The position numbers and the translations under genes were made by a program. Positions 1-5,930 of a stretch of 8,113 nucleotides of DNA are shown here, in pieces. Below the pieces are notes generated by a model. That model was given only the letters and a program-made list of their open reading frames with translations, was not told the origin of the DNA and made no database searches. The first letter of the stretch is position 1, and each line of letters opens with the position of its first letter. Origin of the DNA: Deltaproteobacteria bacterium. GTDB taxonomy: Bacteria; Desulfobacterota_B; Binatia; Binatales; Binataceae. Location: positions 1-8,113 of the forward strand of contig JAKAVX010000093.1 of the NCBI GenBank assembly GCA_021827465.1. The letters are read 5' to 3'.

Positions 1-2
1 CT

Positions 3-377
3 CTGACCTTCGCGGTCTTCCAGGAGCTGCGCGATCGGATCACCCCGCAAGAGGCCAACGACGTCGCTGCGCAGCTTCCCAAGCACCTCAAGATGATGTG
101 GATGTCGCTCGACCGTCCCAACCGCCGGGTCCGCCGGGTTCATCTGCAGGAGTTCATCGGTGAAGTGCGGCGGATGGCCGGCCTGGCAGACGACGCCGAG
201 GCAGAGCGTGCGGTGGCCGCGGTCTTCGCCGCATTGCAGAAGCTGCTCGGCAGTCCCAGCGGGCAGGAAGGCGAAGCGTGGGACATCATGAGCCAGCTTC
301 CCAAGGATTTGAAGAAGCTATGGATTGAAGCGGGGCGCAAGAGCGGTGGGCCTTCCGGAACCCGGTTCGGAGCGTGA
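3..377 (+). CDS. DUF2267 domain protein, C-terminal part (5' end outside window)
   Basis: The reading frame is open from the first bases and ends at TGA 375-377, giving 124 visible residues; the start lies upstream of the window. The protein carries two related helical repeats, as DUF2267 proteins do. The visible part of the first repeat ends in QLPKHLKMMW (visible residues 24-33). The second contains a VFAALQKLL helix and ends in QLPKDLKKLW (about 98-107). Between them, the VHLQEFIGEVRRMAG stretch matches the helix that opens a DUF2267 repeat. Members of this family are small, soluble, all-helical proteins of unknown biochemical function. The C-terminal tail (GRKSGGPSGTRFGA) looks disordered. 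No terminator is visible directly after the stop. The assignment rests on the repeated motif, not on a database search. Confidence 0.8.
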   Translation: MTFAVFQELRDRITPQEANDVAAQLPKHLKMMWMSLDRPNRRVRRVHLQEFIGEVRRMAGLADDAEAERAVAAVFAALQKLLGSPSGQEGEAWDIMSQLPKDLKKLWIEAGRKSGGPSGTRFGA

Positions 378-606
378 TGGAGAGCGCGCCGGGCGATCCC
401 AGCCCAGTGTGGCAAGAAGCCCCGAACAAGAACTTGCGTGGAACGCGCCAAGGAACTTGCGCAGGCGTTTTCTCACGCTAGCGGCGGCACGCCGCCAGCG
501 GATCGCAGCTTAAGGAATTGGGCGGACACGAGCTTCGAGGCCGTCGGGGCAGGAATCATTTCCGAACTTGCGAATGACACACATAATCACACACATTTGT
601 GCCGCC

Positions 607-626
607 AGCGCCATTACGATGGCGCT
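607..626. repeat. Perfect inverted repeat, 8-bp arms, 4-bp centre
   Basis: AGCGCCAT (607-614) and ATGGCGCT (619-626) are perfect reverse complements separated by TACG. No T-run follows directly, so it is not a standard intrinsic terminator. It lies about 250 bp upstream of the -24 element at 875-877, within the range used by enhancer sites of sigma-54 activators, but it could also simply form an RNA hairpin. Confidence 0.5.
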
Positions 627-873
627 CGTGCGCGGATCGGATTTTTCTTCGCGCTCGGAAATTTCTCTCTTACTCGCGGCTTAATAGACAATCTATAAAA
701 TCATTGCGCGTCCTTATGCTGTCTCTTAAGGGCGCATCGATGTGCGAGAGCGATGTGACAATCGGGAGCAAGCGCGGCGTCAACGCGTTTGCCGAAGTTG
801 CATCCAGCGATGGGCATTCTCGCATTCGCGTGTTTTCTCGCTGTGATTTTTTGCGCTGTCAGCGCGCGAAATT

Positions 874-890
874 CTGGCAGGGCAATTGCT
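874..890 (+). promoter_or_regulatory. Sigma-54 (-24/-12) promoter of the nucleotidyltransferase gene
   Basis: The sequence CTGGCAGG-N4-TTGCT matches the known YTGGCACG-N4-TTGCW consensus with one mismatch (G for C at 880). The GG of the -24 element (876-877) and the GC of the -12 element (888-889) are exactly 12 bp apart, as required. The predicted transcription start is near 900, leaving a leader of about 30 nt before the ATG at 930, which holds a good ribosome binding site. A 13-bp palindrome (853-865) lies immediately upstream. The match is seen directly; RpoN dependence is inferred. Confidence 0.6.
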
Positions 891-929
891 CGATATCGGC
901 ACAGCAAACCAGAAAAAGGAAACGGTGCG

Positions 930-1856
930 ATGCCATCAGTTTTGCGCACGCGCGAACGCTCCGCGATTGTTCTGGCCGGCGGTGAAGGTACCCGGCTCAG
1001 AGCCCTCACTCGCCGAATTACCGGAGAGGAAGTTCCAAAACAGTTCTGCCCGTTGATTGGTTCGAAATCTCTTCTGGAGCAGACCTACGACCGCGTATCC
1101 AGCCTGATCCCGCCTGACCGCACCGTAACCGTCGTCAACCGCGCCCACGAGCGCTTTTACCAGCCGGTTCTCGGCGGGGTGCCCCGGCATCTGATTGTCG
1201 CCCAGCCTACAGGACGCGGAACCGCGCCTGCGATTCTCTACGCCCTGATGCGGCTTGCGGAGCGGGCGCCGGCTTCCGTGGTAACGGTGTTCCCCTGCGA
1301 CCATTACGTCAGCGACGATTCGCTCTTCATGCGTCACGTCGACCGCGCGGCGCGAGCCGTCGATGCGCGCCCTGAACTTACCGTTCTGCTCGGAATCGAA
1401 CCGACCCATGCGGAGCCGAGCTATGGATGGATCGATCCGACGGAACCGCTGGGTATCGGAGAAGTGTCGCTTTCCGGCGTGCGCAGATTCGTCGAAAAGC
1501 CCGACATCGCGACCGCGAGCCGGCTGATGAGCAACGGCGCACTATGGAACAGCTTTGTGATGATCGCGCGCGTCTCAACCATGATTGGCCTGTTCATGAT
1601 CGCCGCACCGGGTCTTTATGTCGCGTTCAACTCGGTTCGCGCCGCCTTCGAGACCGTGTCCGAGATACCGGCGGCTGAGCGTCTTTACGACGACCTTCCG
1701 GAAGTCAACTTCTCCAGTGAAGTGCTCGAGAAATGCCCGGTGAATCTCGCCGTGATGCCGGTGCGGCAGGTGCGATGGAGCGACCTGGGCGACCCGGATC
1801 GCGTGCGGGACACCTGGACACTTACGGGGTTCAATCCCGAATGGGCCGGTGCGTAG
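930..1856 (+). CDS. Mannose-1-phosphate guanylyltransferase-like sugar nucleotidyltransferase
   Basis: This 308-residue protein has the GT-A-like nucleotidyltransferase fold signatures in order: LAGGEGTRL (residues 15-23, nucleotide-binding loop), VPKQF (35-39), QPTGRGTAP (92-100), FPCDHY (121-126, with the metal-binding Asp124), YGWI (165-168), FVEKP (187-191) and LWNSF (205-209). PKQF, FVEKP and WNS are characteristic of the GDP-mannose pyrophosphorylase branch, which makes GDP-mannose and PPi from GTP and mannose-1-phosphate in the cytoplasm. It lacks the C-terminal cupin isomerase domain of the long AlgA/ManC proteins. The ATG at 930 was chosen because AAAAAGGA lies 9 nt upstream and the sigma-54 promoter at 874-890 would start transcripts near 900. 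An in-frame ATG at 789 would add 47 residues with a hydrophobic stretch, unsuitable for this enzyme. A role in exopolysaccharide or glycan precursor supply is inferred; the sugar specificity is not certain. Confidence 0.85.
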   Translation: MPSVLRTRERSAIVLAGGEGTRLRALTRRITGEEVPKQFCPLIGSKSLLEQTYDRVSSLIPPDRTVTVVNRAHERFYQPVLGGVPRHLIVAQPTGRGTAPAILYALMRLAERAPASVVTVFPCDHYVSDDSLFMRHVDRAARAVDARPELTVLLGIEPTHAEPSYGWIDPTEPLGIGEVSLSGVRRFVEKPDIATASRLMSNGALWNSFVMIARVSTMIGLFMIAAPGLYVAFNSVRAAFETVSEIPAAERLYDDLPEVNFSSEVLEKCPVNLAVMPVRQVRWSDLGDPDRVRDTWTLTGFNPEWAGA

Positions 1857-1997
1857 AAATAAGAAGCGGAGCAAGGCGATCGCTGGCGCATCCACCGAAA
1901 CCCTCTCGCAAAGCCAGGGTGATTCCGTTCCCGAGTAGAACGCGCCACAGACGAGGCCATCTGGGCGCGATCCTCGAACTGGCGAGCGCGCTCCTCA

Positions 1998-2024
1998 TGA
2001 CGATCCGTGGCCTGACGGTCCGTG
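1998..2024. repeat. Tandem 12-bp direct repeat upstream of the Met-rich gene
   Basis: TGACGATCCGTG (1998-2009) and TGACGGTCCGTG (2013-2024) are identical at 11 of 12 positions, with a 15-bp period. They end 75 bp before the start of the Met-rich gene. The spacing and copy number suggest a tandem regulator-binding site, but no known regulator box is recognised. The 243-bp gap in which they lie shows no supported gene. Confidence 0.4.
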
Positions 2025-2099
2025 TGAGGTTCGGGAGGGCCGGCGGGGCTTTCATATCCGCAGATCAGCGCAGCCCCAAAACCTGACGGAGGTGTCGCG

Positions 2100-2585
2100 A
2101 TGGAACGCATCGATTGGATTCTCGGAACAGCCGGCGCGATCGTTGTCGCTTTGTTCCTGCTGGCAGCGGTCGCATTTGCGGTCGAGGCGCCCAACGCGGG
2201 TCCTCGGCCGACCGGCCCTGCCAGCCAATCGCAGCAACTCACGCCTGCGCCTCCGACTCCAGCCCAGCCTCCGATGGGCGGAGGGATGGGTCCGATGATG
2301 GGCGGTATGGGGATGGGCCCGGGCATGATGATGCCGCATCCGTGCCCGTGTCCGGGCGGCGCGATGGGCCGCGGAATGCATCCAATGATGGCCGGGGTCG
2401 GAACACACGGCATGATGGGAATGGGGATGGGGATGATGCTGATGGCGGCCAGGAAAGATCCCAAGGGCGTCGCGCTAATGATGAGGATGCGCGCCGACAT
2501 GCTCAGGCTGCACGCGGAGGCGCTCGATGGAAAGGCCAAAATCCTCGAGAAGTACGCCAATGAGATTGAGGCCGGCGTCAAATAA
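2100..2585 (+). CDS. Membrane-anchored Met/Gly-rich protein, putative metal-binding
   Basis: This 161-residue protein starts at an ATG preceded by GGAGGTG (2088-2094). Residues 6-28 form a hydrophobic segment (uncleaved anchor or signal peptide) without a clear signal-peptidase site. A Pro/Thr/Gln-rich linker (about 30-58) follows. Residues 59-134 then hold 24 methionines in 76 residues, mostly as MG, MM and MMM clusters, together with a CPCP pair (Cys82, Cys84) and His80, His94 and His103. The C-terminal 45 residues are a charged amphipathic helix (MRADMLRLHAEALDGKAKILEKYANEI) that loosely recalls Spy/CpxP-type periplasmic proteins. Met-rich clusters with Cys and His are typical of periplasmic Cu(I)-binding proteins, so copper binding is the leading inference, supported by a cupredoxin gene 0.8 kb downstream. 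No family can be named with confidence, and a structural or chaperone role is possible. No terminator is visible after the stop. Confidence 0.7.
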   Translation: MERIDWILGTAGAIVVALFLLAAVAFAVEAPNAGPRPTGPASQSQQLTPAPPTPAQPPMGGGMGPMMGGMGMGPGMMMPHPCPCPGGAMGRGMHPMMAGVGTHGMMGMGMGMMLMAARKDPKGVALMMRMRADMLRLHAEALDGKAKILEKYANEIEAGVK

Positions 2586-2616
2586 AGCGCGCTAATCCAG
2601 GACGCCGCTCAACGAT

Positions 2617-3060
2617 TCAGCCGCGTCTGTGACAGCCGTAAAGCCATCGCGCCGTCGCGTTTCCGAGGTTACGCGCGGTATGGCGCGCGTTTGCGAGGAT
2701 AAACAACTCTTCCCCGGTCTCGGGCCTAAACGTCTTGGCTTCGATTTCGACTTCCAGCCTCCCCTCGACCAACCATCAGCGGCTCGTCCATCCGAGTGAA
2801 TGTAGTCCTTCCAGACCTGCCCAGGGATCGGTCCATAAGGGAGCAACTGAAGCCGCGCTTGTTCCAAATCCTTTTCGACTTTGGCGGTTTCGAACCCTTC
2901 CATCGCGAATATGAACTCGTCATCGAAAAAAGCGCACCTGTGTCCCTATGACTCACTAAGCCGGGCCGAGGACACTTCGGGTTAAACTTGCTCCGCTGGA
3001 AAGCTCGATTGCCGCCATAAATTCGGGCTCTGGGGCGTCTGACTTTTTGACGTAAATCAT
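2617..3060 (-). pseudogene. Decayed minus-strand gene of unknown family (stops and three +1 frameshifts)
   Basis: Protein-like sequence continues across three minus-strand frames. From ATG 3060 the frame gives MIYVKKSDAPEPEFMAAIEL and onward, meets TAG-TGA at 2953-2958, then resumes in the same frame as VIGTQVRFF. Removing one T from the six-T run at 2926-2931 moves it to FFDDEFIFAMEGFETAKVEK and on through YGPIPGQVWKDYIHS. One extra base near 2792 leads to MDEPLMV, and another near 2767 leads to EGRLEVEIEAKTFRPETGEE, which runs to TGA 2617-2619 back in the original frame. In that last segment 35 of 49 third codon positions are G or C, as in a real gene here. The frame upstream of 3060 is also open to about 3099, so the original start may lie further out. 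The family is not recognised. The alternative is chance open frames or assembly errors. Confidence 0.45.
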
Positions 3061-3117
3061 CGATTTTACAGGCTTATCCGGATTGCCCTGCCAGTGTCCC
3101 TAAGAGTTGCGTAGCCA

Positions 3118-3137
3118 TTGGAGTCAAACGACTCCAA
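3118..3137. promoter_or_regulatory. 20-bp perfect dyad, candidate activator (enhancer) site
   Basis: TTGGAGTC (3118-3125) and GACTCCAA (3130-3137) are perfect reverse complements around AAAC. A further half-site-like TTGGATTA begins at 3147. The dyad centre lies about 72 bp before the -24 GG at 3199, roughly -95 relative to the predicted transcription start, which is the usual location of a sigma-54 activator site. No T-run follows, so it does not look like a terminator. The regulator is unknown. Confidence 0.5.
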
Positions 3138-3191
3138 CAGATTCAGTTGGATTACCGTATCGAATGAGAACAGGCCCGTTTTTTTGGGTTT

Positions 3192-3219
3192 TCTAATTGG
3201 CACGTGACTCGCAATTAGA
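3192..3219 (+). promoter_or_regulatory. Sigma-54-type promoter framed by an inverted repeat, upstream of the cupredoxin operon
   Basis: TTGGCACG-N4-TCGCA (3197-3213) has a perfect -24 box (GG at 3199-3200) and the invariant GC of the -12 box (3211-3212) exactly 12 bp later. The single deviation is C for T at 3210. Transcription would begin near 3223-3224, giving a leader of about 185 nt to the cupredoxin start. The element is enclosed by 8-bp arms TCTAATTG (3192-3199) and CAATTAGA (3212-3219), so a repressor or other regulator could bind over it. An A/T-rich stretch (3179-3197) just upstream could allow bending between activator site and promoter. Confidence 0.5.
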
Positions 3220-3372
3220 TTTCCAAGCAAGGAATGGCCGCCTCTCCTCAAAAGCTTCATGGTTGGATTTCGGGCACGCGTCGCGGGCCGGATTTGAGCG
3301 ACGCTGGTCGAAGGCACCGGGGTTTTTCGCCGCGCGTCGCAGCCGGTGGAGGGGAAGGAACCATGATACGGC

Positions 3373-3390
3373 CGCGCTCTGAAGAGCGCG
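3373..3390 (+). promoter_or_regulatory. Leader hairpin just before the cupredoxin ribosome binding site
   Basis: CGCGCTC (3373-3379) and GAGCGCG (3384-3390) pair perfectly around a TGAA loop, five bases before the AAGGAG ribosome binding site (3396-3401). A stable hairpin in this position could protect the 5' end of the message or modulate ribosome access. It lacks a U-tract and so is not a terminator. Confidence 0.4.
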
Positions 3391-3409
3391 CCGACAAGGA
3401 GATGAACAC

Positions 3410-3811
3410 ATGCTTTCGTCAATTTTGAAGCGCCCAGCCCGTTTCGCGCTCGTAGTGGCCGGTGCCCTGGCGTTCGGCGTTGCCGGTACTGCGCTTGCCG
3501 CCGATCCGGTCATTATCCAGATGCGCGACGTGCCGCCGAGTTTCTATCCGGCGAAGATCACCGTTAAGCCAGGCCAGACCGTCGAATGGAAGAACAGCGG
3601 CAACACGGTTCATGGCGCCACCGACAATGCGGAAATGGCGATTCAGAAGGCCGACGTTAAGGAACCTGCGGGAGCCAAGGCTTTCGATACCGGATTCGTT
3701 CCTCCGGGTGGAACTTATAGCTACACGTTCAACACGCCGGGCGTCTATAAGTACATTTGCGTGCCTCACGAAATGGCAGGAATGAAGGGAGAAATCGTCG
3801 TAAAGAAGTAA
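3410..3811 (+). CDS. Periplasmic plastocyanin-like cupredoxin (type 1 copper protein)
   Basis: This 133-residue protein has a Sec signal peptide with a basic start (residues 1-11), a hydrophobic core (12-28) and cleavage probably after ALA30. The mature part of about 103 residues is the size of plastocyanin. Copper ligands can be read off: His68 in the N-terminal TVHGAT motif and the C-terminal loop CVPHEMAGM, giving Cys117, His120 and Met125, the Cys-x2-His-x4-Met spacing of plastocyanins. Such proteins carry single electrons between redox partners in the periplasm. The ATG at 3410 is set by AAGGAG eight nt upstream. The gene is first in a cluster with a porin (gap 167 bp) and a small cytochrome c, followed by a terminator. 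The redox partner is unknown; the clustered cytochrome is the obvious candidate. A copper storage or delivery role is a less likely alternative. Confidence 0.93.
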   Translation: MLSSILKRPARFALVVAGALAFGVAGTALAADPVIIQMRDVPPSFYPAKITVKPGQTVEWKNSGNTVHGATDNAEMAIQKADVKEPAGAKAFDTGFVPPGGTYSYTFNTPGVYKYICVPHEMAGMKGEIVVKK

Positions 3812-3906
3812 GGTCTTCGTTGCGATAATCTGCGAGGCGAGTGCCGAGCTAAAAGATTGCGAAAAGACGCTCGCCCAGCCATAAAGAGTTAGTAGATGCA
3901 TTAACC

Positions 3907-3956
3907 GCCAACCCGCGCCGTATCCGTTGAGGGGGTACATGTCGGCGCGGTTTGGC
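3907..3956 (+). promoter_or_regulatory. Long stem-loop in the cupredoxin-porin gap
   Basis: The arm GCCAACCCGCGCCG (3907-3920) pairs with CGGCGCGGTTTGGC (3943-3956) at 13 of 14 positions, around a 22-nt loop. It ends 10 nt before the porin ribosome binding site. It is followed only by TTTATAAAG, not a long U-tract, so complete termination is unlikely. An mRNA processing or stability element, or an attenuator that sets the cupredoxin:porin ratio, fits better. The rest of the 3812-3978 gap shows no gene. Confidence 0.55.
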
Positions 3957-3978
3957 TTTATAAAGTAAGGAGGTGCGG

Positions 3979-5493
3979 ATGTCGCGACGAAGCATCGCTG
4001 TTTCGATGGTTGTGCTCTTCGTGCTCGCCAGCGTTCCCCTGAGAGCTTGGGCCAAAGACCCGATTTCAGTCCGTCAGCTCAAGCGCGAAATGGAACAGAT
4101 AAAGGCTGAGCGCGAGCAGGAGCGCAAACAACTAAAGGAGCTGGAGAACAAGATCGACGAGCTTCAAAGCTCCAACCAGAAGCTGCAGCAAACGACGAAC
4201 AGCCTGCAGCAAGCTAATCAGCAGCTCTCCACCAAGACCACGGCGTCTATCGCTTCGATGCAGAAGCAGATCTCGCCGGAGGGGTTCGGAAACCTGATCG
4301 GCAACTACTTCGGCGAGCATCAGGTGACCTTTGTCGGTGCCGCCGGCGGAGATTTCATTTACGACCATCAGAACAATACGAACACGTTTAGCCTCGACTT
4401 CGAACCAATCGCCCTTTACAAGGTCAACGACTGGCTCATGTTTGAAGGCACCGTCGAGGCCGCCCTCGACCCCGGCAGTGGAGCTTCGTTCGACCTGCCC
4501 GTGGCAACGGCGCAGATCTTCCTGAACAAGTACATGGAAGTTAACGCCGGTATCTTCGACCAGCCGTTCGGTGACTGGTACGAAGATCAGGGCCCGATGT
4601 GGGTCAACCCGTTCATCAGCGCGCCGCTGCTCTATGGAGCCGAGGCAATCGTGCCGCCAACGGATATCGGCGTTCAGCTTCGCGGCGCCGCGCAATGGGG
4701 CGATCTCGGGCAGGACGCGGACTATACGGTCTGGGTCAGCAACGGGCCGACCTACGAGTCGTCACCCGGGATCAACTCGCTACCCGCGCCGGTGGTCGGC
4801 GAGACGCTCTCCGGTCCGAACAACATCGCGGTCCAGAGCAACACGCGCGGTTTCGGCGGACGCTTCCGCGTCTATCCGCTTCCTGTCGATGCGGGATGGG
4901 GCCGGCTTGAGCTGGAAGCCTCGACCTTCGACGGCAAGTGGGACAACGGCTTCTGGTTCTATTCGTGGGGCGTTGGGTTCGCCTATCGCGACGGACCGTT
5001 CCAAACCCGTGGGGAATGGGTCGAATCGTATCGCGAGATGCCGGGCGCAAGCTCGCTTGGCCTCGCTGCGTACCCCGGTTGCTGCGGAAACGACAATCGG
5101 CAAGGATGGTACTTGCAGGCGGGTTACTTCCTCTACGGCATTCCTCATCCGGACCTTGGAGAATTCGAGCCCTATTTCGACAGGACCGAGGCGCTCATTC
5201 GTTACTCGGGCGTGAACCAGCGTGCGATCGTCGCCGAGGACATCGCGACCACGCCGTCGTTCGCCTTCAACGGTTCGCCTGCGGTCTTCTCACCGCATGC
5301 GCGTGAAGTTGCCTTTGGGCTCGACTACTGGATCGCTCCGTCGATCGTCTGGCAGACCGAAGTCGATTTCGAGCTGCCTGAAGCGGGCGGCACGCTGTAC
5401 ACGTTCGGTGGCGCGAATACCCCGCTCGCAAGCGCGGTGGGCGCGACGACCAACGACCAGGCGGTGCTTACCCAATTCACGGTCGGCTTCTGA
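3979..5493 (+). CDS. Outer-membrane beta-barrel porin with N-terminal periplasmic coiled coil
   Basis: This 504-residue protein has a signal peptide (residues 1-25, likely cut after AWA). Residues about 30-98 are a long Lys/Glu/Gln-rich coiled coil (QLKREMEQIKAEREQERKQL and onward). The remainder is a beta-rich segment (about 105-504) with alternating aromatic and polar residues, ending in QFTVGF; the terminal Phe is the usual BAM-recognition residue of outer-membrane barrels. The size fits a 14-18-strand porin, but the family cannot be fixed by eye. An adjacent Cys pair (Cys368-Cys369) lies in a Gly/Asn-rich, loop-like stretch. The ATG at 3979 is preferred because the upstream in-frame GTG (3973) lies within the ribosome binding site TAAGGAGGTG (3966-3975). 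The cytochrome gene begins 24 bp after the stop, so co-transcription is very likely. The coiled coil could trimerise or reach toward peptidoglycan or the redox partners. The substrate is unknown. Confidence 0.85.
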   Translation: MSRRSIAVSMVVLFVLASVPLRAWAKDPISVRQLKREMEQIKAEREQERKQLKELENKIDELQSSNQKLQQTTNSLQQANQQLSTKTTASIASMQKQISPEGFGNLIGNYFGEHQVTFVGAAGGDFIYDHQNNTNTFSLDFEPIALYKVNDWLMFEGTVEAALDPGSGASFDLPVATAQIFLNKYMEVNAGIFDQPFGDWYEDQGPMWVNPFISAPLLYGAEAIVPPTDIGVQLRGAAQWGDLGQDADYTVWVSNGPTYESSPGINSLPAPVVGETLSGPNNIAVQSNTRGFGGRFRVYPLPVDAGWGRLELEASTFDGKWDNGFWFYSWGVGFAYRDGPFQTRGEWVESYREMPGASSLGLAAYPGCCGNDNRQGWYLQAGYFLYGIPHPDLGEFEPYFDRTEALIRYSGVNQRAIVAEDIATTPSFAFNGSPAVFSPHAREVAFGLDYWIAPSIVWQTEVDFELPEAGGTLYTFGGANTPLASAVGATTNDQAVLTQFTVGF

Positions 5494-5517
5494 CGGCGGC
5501 ACGGGAGGAGGAGAACC

Positions 5518-5802
5518 ATGATGAAAAGACTTGCTATCGTCCTGGCGCTGGTTGTCCCAATGCTTGTCAGCACCGTGCCGGTGGTGGCCGCTCAGCAGTT
5601 GACCGAAGCGCAAAAGCAGCAGTTGTTTCTAAAAGGCGCAAAGCTGTGGCCGATTTACTGCAACCACTGCCATAACGCCCGAAACCCCGCGGAGTTCGCC
5701 CCTTACCAGTGGGACGCGATCATGATGCACATGCGCACGCAGGCGAATTTGCCGGCGGACGACGCGGAAGCGGTCCTCGAGTTCCTGAAGCGGGCACGCT
5801 AA
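5518..5802 (+). CDS. Small periplasmic monohaem cytochrome c
   Basis: This 94-residue protein has a Sec signal peptide (residues 1-25, cleavage near VVAA) and a mature part of only about 69 residues. It carries one haem c motif, CNHCH (Cys48, Cys51, His52). Conserved-looking features after it are an NPAEFAPYQW segment and the helix WDAIMMHMRTQANL. The distal iron ligand is probably one of Met69, Met70 or Met72, unless His71 is used. A closing helix DDAEAVLEFLKRAR completes a minimal class I-like fold. It would shuttle electrons in the periplasm, plausibly to or from the cupredoxin encoded in the same cluster. The ATG at 5518 follows a strong GGGAGGAGGAG site (5503-5513); the ATG at 5521 is an equivalent alternative. 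It is the last gene before the terminator at 5830-5863. Its exact partner is inferred only from gene order. Confidence 0.88.
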   Translation: MMKRLAIVLALVVPMLVSTVPVVAAQQLTEAQKQQLFLKGAKLWPIYCNHCHNARNPAEFAPYQWDAIMMHMRTQANLPADDAEAVLEFLKRAR

Positions 5803-5829
5803 ACCGTCTCGATAGGCTGCGACAATCGG

Positions 5830-5863
5830 AAACGGCGCGGATTGTTCCGCGCCGTTTTCTTTT
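5830..5863 (+). terminator. Strong intrinsic terminator after the cytochrome gene
   Basis: AAACGGCGCGG (5830-5840) and CCGCGCCGTTT (5847-5857) form a perfect 11-bp stem with the loop ATTGTT, running into TTTTCTTTT (5855-5863). This is a textbook rho-independent terminator 28 bp after the cytochrome stop. It marks the end of the cupredoxin-porin-cytochrome unit. Confidence 0.92.
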
Positions 5864-5908
5864 CCGGCCCCGGACGCGCCGCTGTTCCCGTTTTTTTGAA
5901 AACGCGCC

Positions 5909-5925
5909 CGGGGAAACTTTCCCCG
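5909..5925. promoter_or_regulatory. 17-bp near-perfect palindrome, candidate operator
   Basis: CGGGGAAA (5909-5916) and TTTCCCCG (5918-5925) are perfect inverted copies around a single C. It lies just upstream of the candidate -35 element at 5931-5936, where an operator would be expected. A role as a second, weaker RNA hairpin is possible, but no U-tract follows. Confidence 0.4.
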
Positions 5926-5930
5926 CCCGA

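Larger units (their letters stand above)
378..929. other. 552-bp interval without a supported gene
   Basis: Short open frames occur on both strands here, but none has a convincing ribosome binding site or recognisable protein. Visible structure: a GC-rich hairpin (GGCGG/CCGCC, 483-496); two copies of ACACACAT (577-584 and 589-596, 12 bp apart); a perfect 8-bp-arm dyad at 607-626; an isolated AT-rich TATAAA at 694-699 with no good -35 partner; a 13-bp palindrome GCGCTG-T-CAGCGC at 853-865; and the sigma-54 promoter at 874-890. The interval is best read as a long regulatory leader of the nucleotidyltransferase gene. Confidence 0.55.

Noticed and set aside
438..698. 86-codon open frame after the DUF2267 gene
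   Set aside because: No ribosome binding site, starts at a GTG, no recognisable motif, and it covers dyads and repeats that look regulatory.
789..929. N-terminal extension of the nucleotidyltransferase with a hydrophobic, signal-like stretch
   Set aside because: It lacks a ribosome binding site, would place a membrane segment on a cytosolic enzyme, and lies upstream of the predicted sigma-54 transcription start near 900.
3082..3094. Reverse-strand copy of CTGGCAGGGCAAT, identical to part of the sigma-54 site at 874-886
   Set aside because: The -12 GC is missing on that strand (TCCG instead of TTGC), and it points toward the decayed gene; probably coincidence.
3066..3422. Minus-strand open frame opposite the cupredoxin leader, ending in a protein-like tail
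   Set aside because: It crosses the dyad and sigma-54 promoter and shows no start signal. Its tail could extend the decayed gene at 2617-3060 through another frameshift, but support is too thin to call it.
5650..5666. TGGCC-N6-CTGCA, sigma-54-like pattern inside the cytochrome gene
   Set aside because: Poor -24 match, and it lies within coding sequence around the haem motif.
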